Assembly: GCA_016200355.1 (NCBI GenBank)
Contig: JACQEY010000020.1
Location: forward strand, 1-36,372
Length of the DNA stretch: 36,372 bases
Origin: Nitrospirota bacterium
GTDB taxonomy: Bacteria > Nitrospirota > Nitrospiria > Nitrospirales > Nitrospiraceae
Reading direction: 5' to 3'
A program made the position numbers and the translations under genes. Positions within the stretch are counted from its first letter, which is position 1. The number at the start of each line of letters is the position of its first letter. The notes under the pieces were generated by a model. The model was not told the origin of the DNA, did no database searches, and worked only from the letters and a program-made list of their open reading frames with translations. Of this stretch, positions 32,216 to 36,372 are shown piece after piece.

Positions 32216-33459
32216 CGTGCCCCCACAAAGATCATGCGATACGCCACGAAGCCCGCGATCGCGATAACGATCGATCGAATCGCGGTCAGCATGCCGGACC
32301 AGGCCGAGAAATCCAGCGTGAAGTTACCCAATAAATTCGACTGCAATGAGTAGGTCGGAATCGTCGTGGGCCACGTCAGCGTTTTCAGCAGATTCAGCGC
32401 AGAGAGTAGCCCGCTCCCAGTCCAGAGGTTCATATGTTCTTGCAGAATGCTTCCGAAGGTGCGTGGCTCATGATTGCCCGCCGCACAGGACACCGGAGCC
32501 GTGTCCTGACCGGTCTCTGTCGAGGTCGTGGTGACGGACCCATCCGGGTTGGTGGTCGTGGTCGTCGTGGTGGTTTTCGTGCCCGTCGTCGGTTGGGTTT
32601 GCGTTTTGGTGGTGACCGTTCCCGTAGGAGGATTGACGTTTGGGTTCACCACGAGGTCTGTGGGTTGCACGCTCGTCGCCGGGACTACGGTCGTGGCCAG
32701 ACCCGTCTCCGGCACCGGGACTGCACTGGTCGAATCCGCCGGCGTCGGTTGCGACTGCGCGCCCACCAACTGGGTATTTGATTCGAGCGACAACGGATCA
32801 CTCGCCGGCAAATTGCCGAGATAGCTTTGTACTTGTGCCGGTGTCGCTGGGGACGCCGCGCCCTGGACCGGAACAGGTGACGCACTGCCACTTCCTCGAA
32901 TGGCGTGGCAATTGTTTCCGAATGAAAACCACCCCGACCAGCCTGATGGGACGGCACCCGCGGCACTCGGATTACAGCCTATGACCCCAGCGGCAGACGG
33001 GACTAATATATAATGCGTGGTATTGGCAAACGGACAGGGTCCTCCCACAGACGTACAAGCCCCAATTGTTGACCCCGCAGGCTCCACATACCCAGGAATG
33101 TCCCACAATCCTGGCGGAGCCGCCGCCGTTTTCAACGCGGCCACTTTTGTTTGATCGTACACGTACATGGCCAACGTCATGCCCGCGACAATGCCCAAGA
33201 CCGGCCACCCCACCGAGGACGCGACCAACCGCACCGCCACAGACCCCGCCGTAGACGCGCTGATCCCCGTCGCCAAGGAGGCCACCGTCGCCGCCCGTTG
33301 CGCCGTCAGCATCGTGGAGACGGCCGCTTGTGAGGCGACGCGCACATACCCCGTGGTCGATGACGACACTTGAAACGCATAGGCAGGGAGCACGACGAGG
33401 TATAATGCGATGAGATCAACACACACGAGATAGAGGGCCCGCGTTAGTGTTTTCCGCAT
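32212..33459 (-). CDS. pIII-like minor coat / adsorption protein
   Basis: A 415-residue protein: signal peptide (about 1-29, 'LVVLPAYA'), a hydrophobic region near 75-100, a Cys-containing domain (about 125-200), a long Thr/Pro/Gln-rich linker with 'TTTTTTTTNPDGSV', and a C-terminal part ending in a membrane segment ('AIRSIVIAIAGFVAYRMIFV'). Position and layout match the receptor-binding protein pIII: N-terminal binding domains, low-complexity linker, C-terminal anchor. The host receptor cannot be read off. The 31-aa gene overlaps its start by 16 bases. Confidence 0.8.
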   Translation of the reverse strand: MRKTLTRALYLVCVDLIALYLVVLPAYAFQVSSSTTGYVRVASQAAVSTMLTAQRAATVASLATGISASTAGSVAVRLVASSVGWPVLGIVAGMTLAMYVYDQTKVAALKTAAAPPGLWDIPGYVEPAGSTIGACTSVGGPCPFANTTHYILVPSAAGVIGCNPSAAGAVPSGWSGWFSFGNNCHAIRGSGSASPVPVQGAASPATPAQVQSYLGNLPASDPLSLESNTQLVGAQSQPTPADSTSAVPVPETGLATTVVPATSVQPTDLVVNPNVNPPTGTVTTKTQTQPTTGTKTTTTTTTTNPDGSVTTTSTETGQDTAPVSCAAGNHEPRTFGSILQEHMNLWTGSGLLSALNLLKTLTWPTTIPTYSLQSNLLGNFTLDFSAWSGMLTAIRSIVIAIAGFVAYRMIFVGAR

Positions 33460-33539
33460 ACCATCCCCACCAAGAAACAGAGGACGAACAACGCCGCAAA
33501 TTCGAGCTGCTGCACGACTGTGAGCACGGTCCAGATCAT
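33444..33539 (-). CDS. Tiny membrane protein in the pIX position (31 aa)
   Basis: 31 residues, start ATG, with GGAAGGGTGAAGG upstream. One membrane segment ('FAALFVLCFLVGMVCG') and a short basic end ('KH'). Its place between the ssDNA-binding gene and the pIII-like gene, its size and its hydrophobic design parallel Ff pIX (32 residues). Sequence identity with pIX is not claimed. It overlaps the pIII-like start by 16 bases in another frame. Confidence 0.6.
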   Translation of the reverse strand: MIWTVLTVVQQLEFAALFVLCFLVGMVCGKH

Positions 33540-33549
33540 CGCGTGTCCT

Positions 33550-33621
33550 TCACCCTTCCATGAGCAGGCCGGAAAGGAAAGCCAGGAGCAGGACCATGAT
33601 CATGATGCTGGTCAGGTCCAC
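33550..33621 (-). CDS. Tiny membrane protein in the pVII position (23 aa)
   Basis: 23 residues from a GTG start with GGAGGAAGG 4-5 bases before it: 'MDLTSIMIMVLLLAFLSGLL' and MEG. Almost the whole peptide is one membrane helix. It lies 23 bases after the ssDNA-binding gene and 10 bases before the 31-aa gene, the place of pVII in Ff phages (33 residues). Confidence 0.5.
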   Translation of the reverse strand: MDLTSIMIMVLLLAFLSGLLMEG

Positions 33622-33644
33622 TGGCCTTCCTCCCGTCCCGTGCC

Positions 33645-33908
33645 TTACTTCACAATTTCCAGCGCGACGAGATCGAAGAAGATCTTGCCGGTGAGCTCGA
33701 ACTTGCGAATCTCCACCGACGCGCGCGCCTGCTTCCCTTCCGACTGCTTACAGACCTCGATCAGGTTGTGATGCTCCTCCGGAATGTTCAGCCGCAGGTT
33801 CCCCGGATCTTTGCCCTTCACGTACAGATCCATCGACCGGTATACCCGGTTCTCCTTGCCCTTCCGTTCGACATACCCCTGCACGCTGCCTTCGGCTTTC
33901 ACCATCAT
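33645..33908 (-). CDS. pV-like ssDNA-binding protein
   Basis: An 87-residue protein, the same length as Ff pV. The frame extends to 34010, but AGGAGG lies eight bases before the tandem ATG at 33908. It has alternating strands and basic residues ('AEGSVQGYVERKGKENRVYR', 'MDLYVKGKDPGNLRLNIPEE', 'ARASVEIRKFELTGKIFFDL') in the way of an OB-fold. It should coat the phage single strand before packaging. The call rests on position, length and strand pattern; no catalytic motif exists to confirm it. Overlapped by the zinc-ribbon frame. Confidence 0.65.
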   Translation of the reverse strand: MMVKAEGSVQGYVERKGKENRVYRSMDLYVKGKDPGNLRLNIPEEHHNLIEVCKQSEGKQARASVEIRKFELTGKIFFDLVALEIVK

Positions 33909-34086
33909 GATGCGGACCTCCTGATTGAGATGACGGATCAGAGACATTTCTGACCCAGTGGCCCCGGCCCACCGACCGGGTTTTTGGTAGAAACGTAAAT
34001 TCCGAATCACAGTCCCGGCAGGTCAGGACTAACGCGCCATTGATCCACCGGCAACCGCAGCCTCTCGCTCCACAGCCTGGACACAT
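33748..34086 (-). CDS. Zinc-ribbon protein overlapping the pV-like gene
   Basis: A frame of 112 residues; AAGGAG lies nine bases before the ATG at 34086, 14 bases after the rep stop. The first 35 residues form a Cys-rich zinc-ribbon ('CPGCGARGCGCRWINGALVL' then 'TCRDCDSEF'). The remaining 60 or so residues, from about 33905 on, are read through the pV-like gene in another frame and look compositionally biased (Gly/Arg/Glu). The N-terminal part looks real; whether the long overlapping tail is used is open. Confidence 0.5.
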   Translation of the reverse strand: MCPGCGARGCGCRWINGALVLTCRDCDSEFTFLPKTRSVGRGHWVRNVSDPSSQSGGPHHDGESRRQRAGVCRTEGQGEPGIPVDGSVREGQRSGEPAAEHSGGASQPDRGL

Positions 34087-34099
34087 GCGTTGCAACTCC

Positions 34100-35089
34100 T
34101 TAGACAGGACGGAGGACATAGGGTCGTGGCTTTCTGCCTTCGTGCAGCATGGCGAGGTGCCGAGCTTTCCATTTTTTCGAGCCGGCGTAGATCAACTCCT
34201 GGAGAAATTGATCACCACGGCGAAAGTAGGCCAGGGCTAACATCGCGCTGATGGACTGGCCCAGCCACTGGCACACCTCATCGAGCGTCTGTTGGACCTT
34301 CTCCACAACGAGCCGGCGTCGTGTGAAACCTTCGGTCAACGAGGCCCACCACGCGAGCAGCGGGGCCCGATACTTCTCCCAAGGTTCCGCTTCATGGGTG
34401 GTCTCGCGAAAATCGACATATGAGCGGAGCACACCGACGAGAAATTCTCGCCAATCCTCCGGCTCCAGCGTGAGCAACGCTTTCGCGCAAGCTTGCGCGC
34501 GGTCTTTTTTCAGTTCCAATTCCCACCGGACGCCATAGTCCTTCGCCTCTTCACGGCCTTTCTGTTCAAGTTCCAGTCGTTTGTCGTAGACGCGCAACAT
34601 GGTTTGACTCTCCCGACTGCCGAAATAGAGCGTGTCGCCAGTGGAGGCCCCATCGCGCAACGAGGACCCGGCAAGGACCTGGAACTTCTGTGATCGCGTC
34701 ACGGCTTGTCCTGCGTCCACGGCCTGCTTGACCTGTGCGATGGAGACCCCCGCCGCTCGATCATCCAAGGCCACATCCATCCGGGTCACGTGTCCCCCAC
34801 GGGTAAAGATCCAGGCCAGGACGCTGCGGATTTTCGATTCATCCCAGGTGGAGACGATCCCCCCTGAGAGATCCACGTGAACTTCTTTGCGATTGCGAAG
34901 GGCTCCCGTCCCGAGCTTGCCGACGCCATGACGGCCTTGATTGGTGAGCCAACAGGTGGGATAGCCACGAAAGCCCGTCGTCGTCTCGAACCACTCCCCA
35001 CCGACGACGGAACTCAGCTCGTCAACCGTCGCCTGAGGGACGGTGAAGGCGAGCCAATCAATGGTTTCTGTAAAAATTTGGTGCTCCAT
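34100..35089 (-). CDS. Rep, phage replication initiation protein (RstA-like)
   Basis: A 329-residue protein of the replication initiation factor family (Rep_trans-type, as in CTXphi RstA and plasmid Rep): 'FTETIDWLAFTVP', 'GFRGYPTCWLTNQGRHGVGKL', 'VTRMDVALDD', 'DTLYFGSRESQTMLRVYDKR', 'VRWELELKKDRAQ'. It should nick the double-stranded form to start rolling-circle synthesis; a Tyr nucleophile is expected and 'RVYDK' is the best candidate. The start at 35089 has AGGA six bases before it. It lies 22 bases after the HTH gene. Confidence 0.85.
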   Translation of the reverse strand: MEHQIFTETIDWLAFTVPQATVDELSSVVGGEWFETTTGFRGYPTCWLTNQGRHGVGKLGTGALRNRKEVHVDLSGGIVSTWDESKIRSVLAWIFTRGGHVTRMDVALDDRAAGVSIAQVKQAVDAGQAVTRSQKFQVLAGSSLRDGASTGDTLYFGSRESQTMLRVYDKRLELEQKGREEAKDYGVRWELELKKDRAQACAKALLTLEPEDWREFLVGVLRSYVDFRETTHEAEPWEKYRAPLLAWWASLTEGFTRRRLVVEKVQQTLDEVCQWLGQSISAMLALAYFRRGDQFLQELIYAGSKKWKARHLAMLHEGRKPRPYVLRPV

Positions 35090-35111
35090 GAACGGTCCTA
35101 CTGCTCCTCTG

Positions 35112-35393
35112 CTATACAAGCCCCCGTCTTACCGAACGGGGGCGTTTCTGCTGTGCGCGCCGCCGGCTGGCGCTGGCGATCGCGCCCTGCGGTGTCGAGT
35201 TACCATTGAGACGACGCATGCGGCTTCGTCCGTTGCGTGCCATCGCCCGTCGGACTTTCGCGAGATCGAACCGCGCCATGCGACACAACCACTCAACGGG
35301 TATTTCCCCATTACGGTACCCCCGTTGAATCGACTTCACGCTCATACGAAGTTCAGCTGCCAGTTCCTTGACCGTGAGCAACTCCTTTTTCAT
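35112..35393 (-). CDS. Helix-turn-helix DNA-binding protein of the prophage
   Basis: A 93-residue protein: 'LLTVKELAAELRMSVKSIQR' and 'GYRNGEIPVEWLCRMARFDL' form an excisionase-type helix-turn-helix, then a strongly basic tail ('ARNGRSRMRRLNG...ASRRRAQQKRPRS'). AAGGA lies eight bases before the ATG. It is the first gene of the minus-strand operon that leads into rep, so it most likely regulates replication or lysogeny. It is a second HTH of the same type as 29194-29424. Confidence 0.75.
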   Translation of the reverse strand: MKKELLTVKELAAELRMSVKSIQRGYRNGEIPVEWLCRMARFDLAKVRRAMARNGRSRMRRLNGNSTPQGAIASASRRRAQQKRPRSVRRGLV

Positions 35394-35912
35394 GCCCAGT
35401 CCTTTCTGCCGGTACGGCTCAGCACCGCGCTGACCATACCGGTGTGAGATGATGGTGAGAAGTACCCTGCTTACGCCTACTTAAGACAGTTAGGAACCAT
35501 TATGGACAACGGTCCCGAAGCGAGCGGGAGGGAGATGCAACTTCAATGCACAACGATAGGAAGACGTAATATTAAGAAAAGAGAGCAATCATGGATGTAG
35601 TAGGCGGTCGGTGGCGCAAAAGGGAAGAAGTTGAGCAAAAAACGGTCTCACCGTGACAATTCCAGCAGGAGTGAACGCGAGTGACGGGGATGAATGGTTC
35701 CATTTCAGAGCCACGCCCTCCCAAGTTGGGGTGCTTTCCTGCGGAGAAAGGGGTATTCTTCGGCTGGAAAATTGGATGGGAACCTAACCTATCTGTGGCT
35801 GTCTAGGACAAAACAAGCAGGGAAGTTTGCGATCTCTGGATTAATGTATGATCGCAAGACCAAGGGTTTCCCGGGGACACCCATTATTGATGCAGTTCGT
35901 ATACGCTGACCT
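35394..35912. other. Gene-poor stretch between prophage and CRISPR array
   Basis: About 520 bases, presumably with the promoter of the prophage operon and the prophage's right border. A frame at 35694-35909 is open but has no recognisable motif or ribosome site. No copy of the tRNA-Phe 3' end and no cas-like sequence were found. It is the trailer side of the CRISPR array. Confidence 0.5.
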
Positions 35913-36369
35913 GAGTTCATCCCCGCGCTCGCGGGGAACATGTATCCGTCCCCGAGGCAAACGCCTGCATCGGCGGTTCATCCCCGCGCTCGCGGGGAAC
36001 ATAAATGCGTGGAGATCAAGAGCACGGACAGTGCCGGTTCATCCCCGCGCTCGCGGGGAACATATCATCAACCCGACTTCTTGCGCCCGCGCCGTCTGGT
36101 TCATCCCCGCGCTCGCGGGGAACATCTCTGCCTGGTAATCGGGTCAGACCTGGATTGCGGTTCATCCCCGCGCTCGCGGGGAACATTTCTATTCCTGGAT
36201 CTCGAAGGAGCCGGCCGGCGGTTCATCCCCGCGCTCGCGGGGAACATCTCGGTCCCGAACATGATGAAGAGACGCAGGGCGGTTCATCCCCGCGCTCGCG
36301 GGGAACATACGAAATATGTGCGGGCACAATCTGCTGATGTCGGTTCATCCCCGCGCTCGCGGGGAACAT
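35913..36369 (-). CRISPR. Type I-E CRISPR array, eight repeats visible, trailer end
   Basis: 29-base repeats at 35913, 35974, 36035, 36097, 36158, 36219, 36280 and 36341, with seven spacers of 32 (one of 33) bases. The core CCCCGCGCTCGCGGGG is palindromic. Read on the minus strand, the repeat ends ATGAACCG, matching the I-E crRNA 5' handle (E. coli ATAAACCG), so transcription is from right to left. The left-most repeat is degenerate at its 3' end (GAGTTC for CGGTTC on the plus strand), as expected at the trailer. The array continues past 36369; no cas genes are in the window. Confidence 0.97.
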
Positions 36370-36372
36370 AAA

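Noticed and set aside
35394-35912. Search for a second attachment site or cas gene remnants
   Set aside because: No copy of the tRNA-Phe 3' end and no Cas1/Cas2-like frame could be found by eye.
35942-36340. Spacers targeting the neighbouring prophage
   Set aside because: The seven spacers were compared by eye with the prophage on both strands and no match was noticed. A computed search would be firmer.
35848-36371. Three long overlapping frames across the CRISPR array, with repeats such as FIPALAGNIS and HPRARGEH
   Set aside because: These are translations of the I-E repeat; the unit of 61 bases gives open frames by chance and such peptides are well-known spurious annotations.

Overview
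The window looks like a chromosomal segment of a Gram-negative environmental bacterium, most likely a Nitrospira-type member of the Nitrospirota. This rests on an Skp/OmpH periplasmic chaperone and lipoproteins (so a diderm cell), the style of the hypothetical genes, and several families of short intergenic repeats that resemble those I associate with Nitrospira genomes. It is an inference; no marker gene in the window settles it.

Layout. 1-4037: small conserved or unknown genes (a Tim44-like exported protein, two small hypotheticals, a phage-like small protein, a CsbD-like protein) set among repeats. 4038-20879: a housekeeping block with uracil-DNA glycosylase, a methyltransferase, a ProA-like dehydrogenase whose catalytic Cys is Ser, threonine aldolase, a small gene plus nucleotidyltransferase operon, gnd-zwf (oxidative pentose phosphate entry), a thioredoxin-like/SGNH hydrolase pair, a HEAT-like/HD-GYP pair, Skp, rhodanese, a PA0069-type radical SAM protein and serS with tRNA-Ser(UGA) just behind it.

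20950-27822: an accessory island between two tRNA-Ser genes. It starts with integrase and IS3-type transposase debris and a frameshifted nuclease tail. It then carries an intact three-gene module: a lipoprotein that is a stand-alone subtilisin propeptide, an S8 protease ending in a Gly-rich/Cys/TM/Arg sorting tail of the JDVT-CTERM kind, and a CPBP (glutamic) intramembrane protease that fits its partner MrtJ. After it come another nuclease-tail remnant, a lipoprotein cut off by an IS-like end, an IS-end hairpin and a MITE-like element.

27963-35393: a nearly complete filamentous-phage (inovirus) prophage beside tRNA-Phe. The integrase frame ends inside the tRNA. In transcription order on the minus strand it has an HTH gene, Rep (RstA-like), a zinc ribbon, a pV-like ssDNA-binding protein, two tiny membrane peptides in the pVII/pIX positions, a pIII-like adsorption protein, a pVI-like protein, a Zot/pI ATPase, and two coat-like proteins of different architecture. 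A RadC/JAB gene on the plus strand is preceded by a nested hairpin. No secretin gene is visible, so export would need a host secretin.

35913-36369: eight repeats of a type I-E CRISPR array running off the right edge. Repeat polarity and a degenerate left-most repeat show that this is the trailer end, transcribed from the minus strand; leader and cas genes must lie outside.

A further signal crosses the regions: four copies of an intergenic hairpin built from a 9-nt tandem unit, three of them directly 3' of genes.
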